From positions 13,191,597-13,255,596 of the forward strand of contig NC_063446.1 in NCBI RefSeq assembly GCF_020379485.1: a DNA stretch of 64,000 bases, written 5' to 3'. The DNA comes from Brassica napus (taxonomy: Eukaryota > Streptophyta > Magnoliopsida > Brassicales > Brassicaceae). Under the pieces are notes generated by a model. That model saw only the letters and a list, made by a program, of their open reading frames with translations, ran no database searches and had not been told where the DNA came from. Shown here one piece after another: positions 11,410 to 22,183 of the stretch. Within the stretch, counting starts at the first letter, position 1. Each line of letters begins with the position of its first letter. Made by a program: the position numbers and the translations under genes.

Positions 11410-12556
11410 TTGTGCCAATTCACGTGTAGTTGTATCATGTCATGTCGTGTGAGTAACCGTCTATTTACAGTGGACGTTTTCTAGGGGTTTCAATATAATG
11501 GAAAGTATACTACTTTACTTTGACTAGAAAATATACATGATAGTATGAACAATATGGATAGCAACTTTTTCAGTAACGTTAATATTTCTTTTTTAACATT
11601 TATAAATGAAAAATAGACCCGTCTTTAGCAGAGTGTACTGCATATATACAATTATACATTATTATGAACAAATTCAATAAAATAAAATATTCAATGTAAA
11701 ATTTAAAGTGATTTGTATTAAAATGATAATCGCATAGTTTCCATAAGCCACAAATCATACCTACACGTTTTGCTTTTCTTTTTGAGATCCTTTAAAAGAC
11801 ACAAAAAAACTGGCCAAAACTATGGAAACAGGTTGCTCTTCTCGTGATGTGAAGTTTTTGTTATTACTGTAGAAGTTCTGAACTTTAGTTCCATAATCTT
11901 TCGTAGATCCATAATATGCTATAGTCCCGAAGTCAGCTATTTGAAATTCTAATTTTTAAAATATCACTTCTTACCAAAAGTAGTTTACACTACCAACACT
12001 TTGTTGTGATATGAAGTTTACCTTTCAAATCTTTTTTTTTTTTGCTAAAAAGTTTACCTTTTGAAATTTTGTATGCTCGATTTTCATTATTCAGAAAAAT
12101 AGAATTTTAACAAGTTTCACATACACTTTTAACAAGACATTCCAAACAGATTAGATCTAGACTGAATCTGTTTTATACAGACAAGGAATGAATGTGATCT
12201 AAAGCGGGTAAAACCAATCTCATATAACCGAGAAAGGCAAAAGATAGAGCCAATGAGAATCCAAAACAGGAAGGGAGAAAATCTGCAAGCTGCAAGCATA
12301 GACCATAGCCAGCAACTGATTACATTTGCCTCCATAGCTCAAACTATGTTTATATGTTGATGATAAAAATGGAAGAGATCTTGACCATAGCCTACAACTG
12401 ATTGATTAACACTACTAAGATCACTTTCTAATACATTTTGACAAAGAAATCTGTCAGTTTATTACTTTAATTAATCAATAATTGTACAATTTTGTAACAA
12501 AAGCATAAAAAAACAAGGCTGATAATATAATTCACATTTTGTAACGCTTCTTCAAA
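11410..12556. other. Intergenic, 3' side of CCR2
   Basis: AT-rich DNA with no recognisable gene or element boundary. The part next to 12557 is the downstream, probably 3' UTR-containing, sequence of the minus-strand CCR2 gene. Confidence 0.4.
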
Positions 12557-14851
12557 TTAAAAGGTGAGTCCAGTCTTGACAATAAGAACAAGAAAGCTCA
12601 ATAGATTTCTCATACTTGGCCTCTCGCTCGGATTCTCCCTCACAGCAAGCTCAGCCAACTCAGCCAACTTAAGCAACGGCTCAACATTTCTAGGCAAACC
12701 AATGTTCCTATCGATAATCGCGGCAGCTTTACCTTTCCTGATCAAAGGAACAGCCCATTCCGCGACCCCGGGAGGATCAGACTCTCTATCGTTAGCTTTC
12801 CGCCCACTTAGCATCTCAAGAAGAACAATACCAAAGTCATAAACATCACCTTCTCTATCACTCTTGCTTGAGTCTCTTTCACTCGAGCTAACCAATCCAA
12901 AATCAGCAATTCTTGCACACATTTCGCCGTCCAACAAGATGTTAGACGTCTTCACATCTCTATGAATCACCGGAGGATCCACCTCGTTGTGTAAGTAATC
13001 AAGCCCTCTTGCAGCTTGCAACATAATCTTCAACCTCATGCTCCAGTCCAGCTGAGAAAGGTCTCCATGGAGATGATCATGGAGCGTACCGTGCGGCATG
13101 TGCTCATAAACCAAAAGCCTTTCACCCATCTCCGAGCAGTATCCCAAAAGATTTACAATGTTGTTATGCCTGATCTTGCAAAGAACCTCTAACTCGGACT
13201 CGAAACCTCGGTTGTTGGAATGAATAATGGTCGCAGCATTGGCTCTCTTGACCGCGACTTGAACCCCATCAGACAAGACAGCTTTGTAGACAAACCCGAA
13301 GCTACCTCTCCCCAGCTCGTTAAACTCTTTAAACCCGTGAGTCGCGTCCTTCAGCTCCGAGAGACGGAAGATCTTGGTCTCCCCTAGGGAGACAGCGCTC
13401 GGGAGAAGCCCCGTCTGAGGAACAGGATCAGGATCAGCTTCGACAGAGTTCTTGTCGAAACAAAAGCAACAAGTCATCCTACTCCTCTCTTCATCATCTC
13501 TTTTACTGCCTTTAGTCATCCTCGGAATGAAAGATAGACCAACCAACATAACCAAGAACCCCAAGACAGAGCATCCAATGATGATCACAAGCCTCCTCAC
13601 CTCTCTCTGCTCGTGCTTACGCGATTTCTCGGCAGGGATCTTGCATACACCGTAGCAAGAACTGTTCTGACATAACGAACAAGGAGTGCATACCCTGTCC
13701 GCGTTAGGGTTACAACCACTCGAAGGGAAGTAGCCTTCCAAGCAATCAACCCCGCAGCGTAAGCAAATGTTTAGGTCATGAAACGAGCACAAGCTCGTGA
13801 GCTCAGACTCTTTTAAGATACTTGCGTTGAAAGCAAACCATCCATCACCGCAGTTACCACGAGGGGAACACACCCCGGGGCTGCATAGCTCCAGAGGAGG
13901 ACTATAATCCAGTTTAGTAGAATCATGAACTCTCCAGCAATCAAGAACCAGATCAAGCTCCCTAACACCACACGTAGTTGAATCTGAAGACGAGATCGCA
14001 ACAAAACCTGAAGTGTTAGGAGCTGAAGAGGAAGAATTCACGTTTCTTCCCCAACACGCAACCCCGTGATCATCCTCTCTGATACCACAGTAATGATCAG
14101 CACCAGCTGAAAGAGAAATAAACCGGACCCGGTTCGGTACTTCTCCAAACTCCGTCTCATCTCCGAAGCACTGAAGCTGACCTGACTCTTTAGAGACACC
14201 ACAAACAGAGTTTCTCCCGGAAGCTAAAACCTCAAACCCTTCTCCCTTGTCGGAGAGACCCAAACCGTTTGACTTTGGTCCCCAACAGACCAACTCTCCA
14301 TCTTTAGTAACACCGCAAGTAAACCCATCTCCCGACACAATCTTACGAAACATGAGAGTGTCTATGTAAGGATTATGAAAAGACGAGTTCCAGAGAACAC
14401 CAGATGTGTCCGTATACTCCCAGCAATGGACAGGACCGTAGTCAGGACCTGAGTAGTACAACCCACTTATAGCACAGACATGGTTGTTACCGGAAGCGAT
14501 ACTCGAGTAAGAGTTGTACTGAAAAGCTTTCGGGACGAGGTTTTGAGAAGGATCTTGAAGGTTCCAGCAGAAGGCACGCGAGGTGTTGGAGGTGATGGCG
14601 CAGAGGAAGCCTTCGCCGCCGGAGAGAGAAGACATCGCCGGAGGTGAGTAACCGGAGATTTCTCCGGGAGAGTGGTTCGTGTTGCCTCTGTCCCAGCAGA
14701 TGACTTCTTGCTTCCCGCTTGCGTCGATGGCGCAGAAGAACCCGTTTGAACCGAAAGCTGCGGCGATGGTTCCCGTCGAGCCGTAGCCATGGACGGTGAT
14801 GAGAAGTGAAGTGGTGATGAAGAGGAAGGGGAAGAAGATGATTATCTGCAT
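12557..14851 (-). CDS. CCR2: CRINKLY4-related receptor-like kinase CCR2
   Basis: An intronless gene of the ACR4/CRINKLY4 family, predicted 764 residues. The start was taken at the ATG at 14851 because it puts the hydrophobic signal peptide (MQIIIFFPFLFITTS) at the N terminus; an in-frame ATG at 14920 would add 23 residues. In order: signal peptide; seven-bladed crinkly repeats rich in F-C-A/G-I and V-x-C-W motifs (about 25-325); TNFR-like cysteine-rich region (about 330-410); one membrane helix (about 419-441); cytoplasmic kinase (about 505-760) with GRGSFG loop, VAVK lysine, HRDVK and DFG. After DFG the activation segment is shortened: DVYDFG follows after about 20 residues and no APE/DPEY motif is present. 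From memory, Arabidopsis CCR1/CCR2 share this deletion and are reported kinase-inactive and phosphorylated by ACR4. The chain is uninterrupted, so the gene appears functional. Confidence 0.93.
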   Translation of the reverse strand: MQIIIFFPFLFITTSLLITVHGYGSTGTIAAAFGSNGFFCAIDASGKQEVICWDRGNTNHSPGEISGYSPPAMSSLSGGEGFLCAITSNTSRAFCWNLQDPSQNLVPKAFQYNSYSSIASGNNHVCAISGLYYSGPDYGPVHCWEYTDTSGVLWNSSFHNPYIDTLMFRKIVSGDGFTCGVTKDGELVCWGPKSNGLGLSDKGEGFEVLASGRNSVCGVSKESGQLQCFGDETEFGEVPNRVRFISLSAGADHYCGIREDDHGVACWGRNVNSSSSAPNTSGFVAISSSDSTTCGVRELDLVLDCWRVHDSTKLDYSPPLELCSPGVCSPRGNCGDGWFAFNASILKESELTSLCSFHDLNICLRCGVDCLEGYFPSSGCNPNADRVCTPCSLCQNSSCYGVCKIPAEKSRKHEQREVRRLVIIIGCSVLGFLVMLVGLSFIPRMTKGSKRDDEERSRMTCCFCFDKNSVEADPDPVPQTGLLPSAVSLGETKIFRLSELKDATHGFKEFNELGRGSFGFVYKAVLSDGVQVAVKRANAATIIHSNNRGFESELEVLCKIRHNNIVNLLGYCSEMGERLLVYEHMPHGTLHDHLHGDLSQLDWSMRLKIMLQAARGLDYLHNEVDPPVIHRDVKTSNILLDGEMCARIADFGLVSSSERDSSKSDREGDVYDFGIVLLEMLSGRKANDRESDPPGVAEWAVPLIRKGKAAAIIDRNIGLPRNVEPLLKLAELAELAVRENPSERPSMRNLLSFLVLIVKTGLTF

Positions 14852-15849
14852 TTCTGAGGTTTTGAGTTGATGAAGGTTGAGGAAAAAGAATCGATCTGAG
14901 GGAGGTGATTGAGTGAACATGTTAATGAATGCAGTTCTTGTTTTATTTTAAATTGTTTTATAATATAAATAATAATAACGGAAGTGAGCTGTTTATGTCT
15001 GCGCGAAGGTTCATTGGAGAGAGACATTCATGTTACACAAACTGGTCAGGGAGATGGAACATACCAGAGAAATCATTTTTAGTTTTTAAAAAGAAAAATA
15101 TAGAGTTAATGAAAATGTACGGACAATTACTGTAATTCTTATACAGAACTTTAATGAATAATTTATGATAACAAATTATATAACTTAAAAAACTTGTGGT
15201 GTCTACAAGTCACACGTATGTGAAATTTATTTTTGAATTAAGACAAGACTGACAGTAAAATTAATTTAAGCCATTTAAATTTGTTGAAATTCACGTTTAA
15301 CTTGAAAACTATCTAAAATGAGCTATTATGTAGTTTGACCACAAAATAAACAGGACTACTTATGTATAAAATATATCCATATGCATGTTTACTAAAGTAC
15401 GTACGCAGTTATAAAGAATCTTTGTTAGGAGTAAATACCAAGAGATAATTATAACAAATAATTTGAAGTATTCTTAACAATTTGAATAATTTTTGGAATG
15501 AATTATGACACCAAATAGTGCGTAAGAAATGCATGTGGCATACTGATTTTTCAAATAACAACTCGTTGTTAGTTGTGCCTCGGTTTAGATACCCCAGGTT
15601 AAAAAACACAAAAAAAAAACAACTCGTTGCACAAAAATATTACGTCAATTATTATATAAATCGATACACTTTTTGTCTTAAATTCTTTCCAAATTTTAAC
15701 GGGCGCAACTAGATATAGAAAAAGGGTTGATATTTTTGACTTTGCATTTAATCATAACTCGCACATGCCCTTCTCCACGTGATATTTACTTAAACAGTGC
15801 TGTTTATTGTATGAAATCGAATAATACCTATTAAAATATCCTTATATTG

Positions 15850-16080
15850 TGGAAGCCCCTTAGTCCGACTAAGCGTTCATCGAGCCTTCTACACCAGGAG
15901 GTCCGGGATTCAAATCCTAGAAAACCATATTATAAAGATTAAGAAGAAAAATGGTTACAAGAGGTCTTCAGCATGGTGCATGGCGTATCATCGAACATGG
16001 ATTTCATAGAGTGGCTCGCAGTGATGCAGACAGACGTGTATTCTCTTATGATGGTAGAATTATCGGCTGTAAAACCGTCT
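15850..16080 (+). mobile_element. Possible tRNA-related SINE remnant
   Basis: GGTCCGGGATTCAAATCCT (15900-15918) looks like a Pol III B box (GGTTCGAATCC type), about 40 bp after a weak A-box-like stretch around 15860-15872. The following 160 bp are more GC-rich than their surroundings. No flanking direct repeat or poly(A) tail could be fixed, so this is tentative. Confidence 0.25.
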
Positions 16081-17720
16081 TTTTAATATTTCTCAACGTT
16101 ATAATAGCATAATTAATTAGACGTTAAAAAAAAATATATCCGTATATCATTATTTTTTTTTCCTTTCGAACATCCATATATCATTTGTTTTCGTGGATAA
16201 AATTTGAATTAGTTACCAAAAAATTTGTTGTACGAAATCGAATAATATCTATTAAAATATTCTTACACCATTTTTTTCAACCTCCATATCGATTTCTTTT
16301 ATTTAATTGAAATATGAACATATTAAGTTTCAATCTGGATGATACTGCAGTAACTGTAAAGTTGATGTAGGATTTAGTCCGTAAATTTTTTGTTGTATAT
16401 ATATTGTAATTATAAAAATTAAATAAAAACAGAATTTTTTAGTCAGAAAAGACATAAAACATAAAATAATTTCAGAATTATACCGTATAAAAAATAAAAT
16501 ATTAGTTAACAAAGCTCTTACAGCTATTTTATTTTTAACTTTTGTTTTAAAAATTAGTAAAAATCATAACTGATAATTTTAAAAACTAAATAAAGATTAC
16601 AGTTAAAGTTAACACAGTCCCTAGTTTACAAAAAAAAAAAAAAAAGTTAACACAGTCCCACCAGTCACTCCGGTTAGCTTTATAATCAAACTATCATGGT
16701 GAGGGTTGGAAAAACAAAGAGTAAAAACCATATATAAGTTCCATGTCATTCCCGAGCGTAAAAGACTAGATTATAAAAAGAGGATGAGCCTTTTATACTT
16801 ATAGATTACATCACCTTTTCCGGATCACAGATTTTTTTAGTTTAAAAAAAAACTGTGTCCCCAATTGCACGGACAATTTGCCAGAAGACCTAAGCTGGAG
16901 CCGGAATGGAGAGATTATGGCACCTTAAATACCTCTCCTTCCAAAGTAGATTCACGGTTCTTTGGGTTTCTAGGCGTCCCAGTAAATTAGAGCTAGGCTA
17001 AATGTCATTTTCACTCTCTGTCTCTTAGTAAATCACAGCAACAAATGTATAGCTTGCAGTAGTTCCAATCATGTAATTATATCTGAGTTGATGTTCAAAA
17101 AAATTATATATGAGTTAGTTGCAACATTTAATGCGTTTGAGTTTACATTCTATAGGGACTTTAACCAGAGCCGGCTTACTAGCGAAGGCGGCCATTGACA
17201 CCACTCCAGAGTCTGCTTAAAATCCAATAATATTAGGGATCCAAATTATTTTCACTAGCGTATTTGATCTAGATTTGGACAGCACTAAAGCATAATAACA
17301 AAAAAATGAAAGATAAACTAACTATGGAGCCTTAAAAAAGTTTTGCCCAAAAGGCGCCGTTCATATCAAGCTGTCTCTGAGCTAAATAAAACTTTGTGTT
17401 TGAATACCTATCTCTCTTCCTTTTACCTTCAATCAAACTCTTTAGTGGGTTCATTTTAGTACAATTACTCTTTCTTACTTTTTGGTAGAACCGACCATGA
17501 GATTTTGGAAGCTATAAACGATTTAAAAAGAATTTCTATAGTTTGCGGACATGATTTTTAATACAAATTTGGAAGCCTATATATATATATAATTTTTTTC
17601 AAAATTTTTGAAAGTTTGAAGCGGATATTTCATCCGGTCCTGTTTCTTAAAGAGTAATAGATATTCCTTAGAAATGACTATTTCTACATCCTAGAGAAAC
17701 AGTATATTTGTGAATTGACC

Positions 17721-17751
17721 GGGGCGGGGGCGGGGGTGGGAGGGGGGGGGG
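17721..17751 (+). repeat. G-rich run with G-quadruplex potential
   Basis: Six or more consecutive runs of three to ten guanines (GGGGCGGGGGCGGGGGTGGG and onward) stand alone in very AT-rich DNA. The pattern satisfies the simple four-G-run rule for an intramolecular quadruplex on the plus strand. Function is unknown. Confidence 0.7.
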
Positions 17752-19115
17752 TTGGAATTTCATTTATAGTTTTCCCCTTATCATAGTAAAATAATTGCAA
17801 CATTTAATGCGTTTGTTTCACGTACCTTATATGCGGTACTCACCAATCTTGCAACTGTTTTTGTTATAATAAGGTATAGTCCGGACTGATATTCAATTAA
17901 TTGTTTAGGTGAGTACAACCGTCAAACGGTTAACTGGAAGTAAAAGAGCTTTGGATCGTAACCAAATCTACAAAGAGCGAGTTTAAACTATTTTTCCAAA
18001 TCCTTTAAAATGGAATCTGTTCACTGTCAATTCAGAATTTAATTATAGTGAAAAGTCAAGTCTCTTGTTCATAAAAAAAGTCAATTCTCCTGTTATGTGC
18101 TTAATCATATTAATATGTACATTAAACTCCAACGAAAAACTACGTAATAGCATGTGAGAGAATAAAAAGAAGAAGAATAAAGCAAGTGTTGGCATAATAA
18201 TAGAAGAAGATCGCACAGGATCACACAGATTTAGAGCAATTTTGTTGAGATAACACGGTGTTTGCTGTTTGGAACGGCGAGAACATCGGCTTGTGTTAAG
18301 TGGGCCAAGTAGATTCTGTCTTCTCTGTCTGTTACTCCATCTTAGATACATTCATCTTAAATATCATACATAATACAGCCCACTTGTGTATTTTTTTTGT
18401 CATTGAATTACAGGTGGTTCTTACACATTCTTCTTTTAACGTGTATCTCATATATCGCTAAGACGCAAATAAAACTCCCCATTATTACAAGGAATAGTTA
18501 GCAATTAATTTCACGCATTGGTGGGTTTGTGTCCGGTCGTCACGGGAGAGTTACAAAAATTGTAGATTTGTAGGTTAAATACACTGCACATATTTTTTTT
18601 TTTTAAATACACTGCACATTGCAGTCTGTAGAAGTCATTGTTTCATGCAAAATACAGACCAGATCAACCGTTAACCTTTAATTTGTATCTGATTTTTAAA
18701 GAGATTAAAACAGAGATTTTAGCATACTAAATAATAATAAAAAATATTCATTAGTAACTAGTATATCATATTTAACTTACACAAAAATATATAGACTATA
18801 TACTTATCTATTGACAAAATATTTAGACTATTATCTATCGGCTCTATTAAATTTTATCACATATTTTAATAATTAAAAGCATCGGTTAATAATGACTGAT
18901 GTTAAAAGAGTTCCTCAAAACTATTCTATAATTGTTTTAAAATAATTTAATCTCTCTCTTCTCTTTTTATATTTTTCTCCATTTCTCTACTTATAGAAGC
19001 TGCTTGAAAACTAATTGATCCAAATGCCCTCATAGGGTGAGGTATAAACCATTTTAAATTCAACTTTTTAAAAGAGAAGACTCCTTCCAACAAGATTTGA
19101 AATTGTGATCCTTTA

Positions 19116-19370
19116 GAGCAACTTTAACAATGAGTTCTAGTAGAATTCTTAAAATTAAAAGAAAATGAAAAAAATAAAAACATGAGAGAGAGTGCATAAA
19201 AGTTCTTAAGATTGAACTTTTAAAAACCTCATAGGAATCCAATATGACAGAAGTCACTCAATTGTTTTCTCACTTGATTAAAAAAAAAACAAATCTTAAT
19301 TATGTAATTATAATAGTGATATTTTTTTTCTTTTATAACTCAACACATATTTTTACCGATAAAGATGCTC
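19116..19370. mobile_element. Tourist/PIF-Harbinger-type MITE, 255 bp
   Basis: The left end is GAGCAACTTTAACAATG and the right end, on the reverse strand, GAGCATCTTTATCGG. It is flanked by TTA at 19113-19115 and 19371-19373, the target duplication of this superfamily. The interior is AT-rich and has no ORF. Confidence 0.7.
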
Positions 19371-19550
19371 TTAGATGATAAATAATCTAAGAGTTCTAGT
19401 GGCGTTTATCAATTTTATAGGCCATTTTTAAAGTAACGTTAGTTCTATAAATATGGTGGGTTTAAGTAGTTTATGGACATTTCTTTTATGCAGATATTAG
19501 TTATTTTTGGCTCAATTCTTCTGTTGTGTGTTTGGAGCCCTTGGATTTCT

Positions 19551-19770
19551 TGTAAATCTAGAGAGAAAGTGTATTGGAAACAGTGTGTTCATTGTATTGA
19601 CAACGTCGGATACATATACTCGTTACAATATCTTCTCATAAGATTCAACTATATCTATAACTACTCAATCATTATCTCTAATACATGATACTTATCTCTA
19701 CAACCCAACATATCTCGATCACCTTCTAGACTGGTTTAGTAGACCGTACTAAACCGTACCACTCTTAACA
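19551..19770 (-). repeat. Copia 3' LTR
   Basis: This is the left copy of the LTR, TGTAAATCTAG to ACTCTTAACA. By eye it differs from the right copy at about 15 of 220 positions, so the insertion is not recent. Confidence 0.88.
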
Positions 19771-19939
19771 CTCCCCCCTCAAGTTGGTGCTGGTAGATTG
19801 CGAACAACCAACTTGTTCATTAGATAGTGAAATGTCGAGCTTTCCAACGCATTTGTCATTATATCAGCTAACTGTTGAGTTGTCCGAACATGTCGCATCG
19901 TAATCAGTCGATCTTATACTGCATCTCTAAAACTGTGGC

Positions 19940-21590
19940 AATCTGACTCGATGTGTTTCGTCCTCTCATGAAACACTGGATTGGTGGCGATGTATATAGC
20001 TGATTTACTGTCGCAGAAAATCTATGTAGGATCATTGTGCTTGACTCCCATGTCTGCTAGCAAGCGCTTTAGCCACTTCAGTTCTCGCAGGGTTGCCGCC
20101 ATTGACCTATACTCTGCTTCTGCAGAAGAATGCGACACTGTATCCTGTTTCTTAGTTTTCCACGAAATAAGTGAATCCCCCAACAAAACTATGAATGCAT
20201 ATAATGATCTTCTCGTGAGGGGGCACGCTGCCCAATCAACATCGCAGAAAGCTCTTACACGAAGATCACTTACCGCTTTCAACATTATCCCTTGTCATGG
20301 ACAACCTTTCAGATACTTAAGAACTCTCACCACTGCATCCCAATGAGCTTCTCTCGGTCGGTGTATCACCTGAGATAAAACGTGTACTGCATAACTCAGC
20401 GCTGGCCTTGTGATTGTGAGATATACGAGATGTCCTACCACCCTGCTGAACCTCTCTGGATCCTTATACAAAGGTCCTTTATCAGCCAACAACTTGTGGT
20501 TCTGCTCCATTGGAGTTGATACCGGCTTACAACCCAACAACCCCGATTCAGAAACTATCTTGAGAGCATATTTCCTTTGCGTGAGGAACATCCCCATCGG
20601 TCCTCTTGCCATCTCTATACCAAGAAAGTGTTTTGCCTAGATTCTTCATCTTGAAGCAATCACTCAAATATGATTTGAACTTCATCATCATGCTCAAGTC
20701 ATTACTCACAAGTATTAGGTCATCTACATAGACCAAAACTCGCAAGCTTCTTCCTCCTTTGATAAACGTGAACAACGAGTAATCAGAATAAGATTGCTTG
20801 AAACCAAACTTCTTGAGGGCAACAGTAAGCTTCGCAAGCCAGCATCTTGGAGCCTGCTTCAACCCATAAAGAGATTTCCTCAACTTACACACTTTCGTTG
20901 GACTATCACCATAAAACCCAGGCGGCATCTTCATGTATACTTTTTCCGTCAAATCTCCATGCAGGAAGGCATTGTGTACATCCATCTGATGTATCTCCTA
21001 ATTTTTCGCAACTGCTATTTCCAACAAAGTTCTCACCGTGGTTATCTTAGCAATCGACGAGGAAGTTTCGCCATAATCTCTTCCTTCCACCTGTTTGTTC
21101 CCACATACTACTAATCTAGCCTTAGGCGTTTCCATCGTTCCGCCGACATTGAACTTGTATTTGTACACCCACCTACATGCTAATGCCTTCTTCCCTTTAG
21201 GTAGCTCTGTAACATCCCAAGTTCTTTGCTCTTCCAAGGCGAGAACTTCAGTCGACATTGCCCCATTCCATATAGGGTCTAACATCCTTTTTCCAGTTTC
21301 GCAGTTCCACATACGATGAAATCGCTGCAAGAAACGTTTGGTGTCTCTCAGAGAACACCACATCAGTAATATAAGCCGAAATGGGATAAAAGCACGCAGA
21401 GTTACCTTGACTCGTTTCTGAGTTCCGAGACGGAGCAAGATGAACTGGAGATGTGTTATGTTTATCGGGAGCGCAATGCGCATTGTATGTAACGTAGTCA
21501 CACAGTTTTACGGAAGGCCACAAAACTCGTTGACCTCTCCCAAGACTTTCCTCGTGAACTTGCTCTGTTTATGTGCCTGCAGGAACTACA
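19940..21590 (-). pseudogene. Copia reverse transcriptase / RNase H remnant
   Basis: Three or four broken minus-strand reading frames together span the copia RT-RNase H region. 20998-21501 holds the RT N-terminal part (ACRWVYKYK, KARLVVCGN). 20548-20985 holds the RT core with [20 protein letters not shown] and the YVDD catalytic motif. 20295-20612 holds the RT C-terminal connection (TRPALSYAVH). 20022-20285 holds the RNase H start (DVDWA, SSAEAEYRSM), continuing to about 19940. The breaks are a TAG at 20998-21000 where the family normally has tryptophan, a frameshift near 20630, and a stop near 20293. It cannot encode an active polyprotein. Confidence 0.92.
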
Positions 21591-21612
21591 TCGACTTGTG
21601 ATTCTGTTGCTA

Positions 21613-21833
21613 TGTAAATCTAGAGAGAAAGTGTATTGGAAACTATGTGTTCATTCTATTGACAACGTCGGTTACATATACTAATTATAATATCTTCTCG
21701 TAAGATTCAGCTATATCTATAACTACTCAATCATTATATCTAATACATGATACTTAACTCTATAACCCAAACATATCTCGATCACCTTCTAGACTGGTTT
21801 AGTAGACCGTAGTAAACTGTACCACTCTTAACA
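21613..21833 (-). repeat. Copia 5' LTR
   Basis: This is the right copy of the LTR, with the same TGTAAATCTAG start and ACTCTTAACA end. The inner flank (21600-21612) shows only a poor match to the usual initiator-methionine tRNA primer site. Confidence 0.88.
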
Positions 21834-21838
21834 TATCT

Positions 21839-22183
21839 GAAGCCAATAAACTCTGGTCACTTTCTAAGTGCTTTCTAACTTCCGTTTGAAATTTTTTGTT
21901 AATCATCTTACCAAAAAGCCCGCGACAATCCATAATGCTGAGAAGAAAAAGAATAATGCTGCAAGGATATTTTAATAGGTATTATTACTTGATAATGGGC
22001 CTAGGCCCATTACAATCAAACCTTATCTCCGACTCCCGGAAGCTCCTCCTCCAAAGGCCAACGTGGATCACTCCTCTCCGCCACATACAAAATTCGAAAC
22101 AAAAATCAAAATTCAGACAATGATGATCTCTCGCTGTCACTCTTCCATGTCTCTAACCTAACTTACTTTCTCCGACCAATATC
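21839..22183. other. Promoter and 5' leader region of ATH8
   Basis: Non-coding DNA between the copia element and the ATH8 start codon, so the retrotransposon ends within 350 bp of the coding start. No TATA element could be chosen with confidence. Confidence 0.4.

Larger units (their letters stand above)
14921..19112. other. CCR2 upstream region and TE-derived intergenic DNA
   Basis: The first few hundred bases above 14920 are the CCR2 promoter side. The rest is AT-rich and shows no intact gene. It contains a possible tRNA-like retroposon (see 15850), a G-rich run (see 17721) and scattered repeat-like blocks, for example 17160-17230. The 102-codon ORF at 18043-18351 on the minus strand matches nothing I recognise. 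Confidence 0.45.
19551..21833 (-). mobile_element. Internally deleted Ty1/copia LTR retrotransposon
   Basis: Two direct LTRs of about 220 bp (19551-19770 and 21613-21833) start TG and end CA. The element lies on the minus strand, so the right LTR is the 5' one. A purine run next to the left LTR (GAGGGGGGAG, read on the minus strand) is the polypurine tract. Only the region from the integrase-RT linker through reverse transcriptase and RNase H remains. The gag, protease, most of integrase and a clear primer-binding site next to the 5' LTR are missing. Flanks TTTCT (19546-19550) and TATCT (21834-21838) look like a decayed 5-bp target duplication. Total length of 2.3 kb compares with about 4.5-5 kb for intact copia elements. 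Confidence 0.92.

Noticed and set aside
12564..14790. ORFs on both strands inside CCR2 (for example 12564-12842 plus, 14467-14790 minus)
   Set aside because: Shadow frames of the long CCR2 coding sequence.
18043..18351. 102-codon minus-strand ORF
   Set aside because: No recognisable domain, no splice or promoter context, AT-rich intergenic DNA; possible but not supportable.
19981..21319. Plus-strand ORFs of 74-121 codons in the copia element
   Set aside because: Antisense shadows of the reverse transcriptase and RNase H frames.
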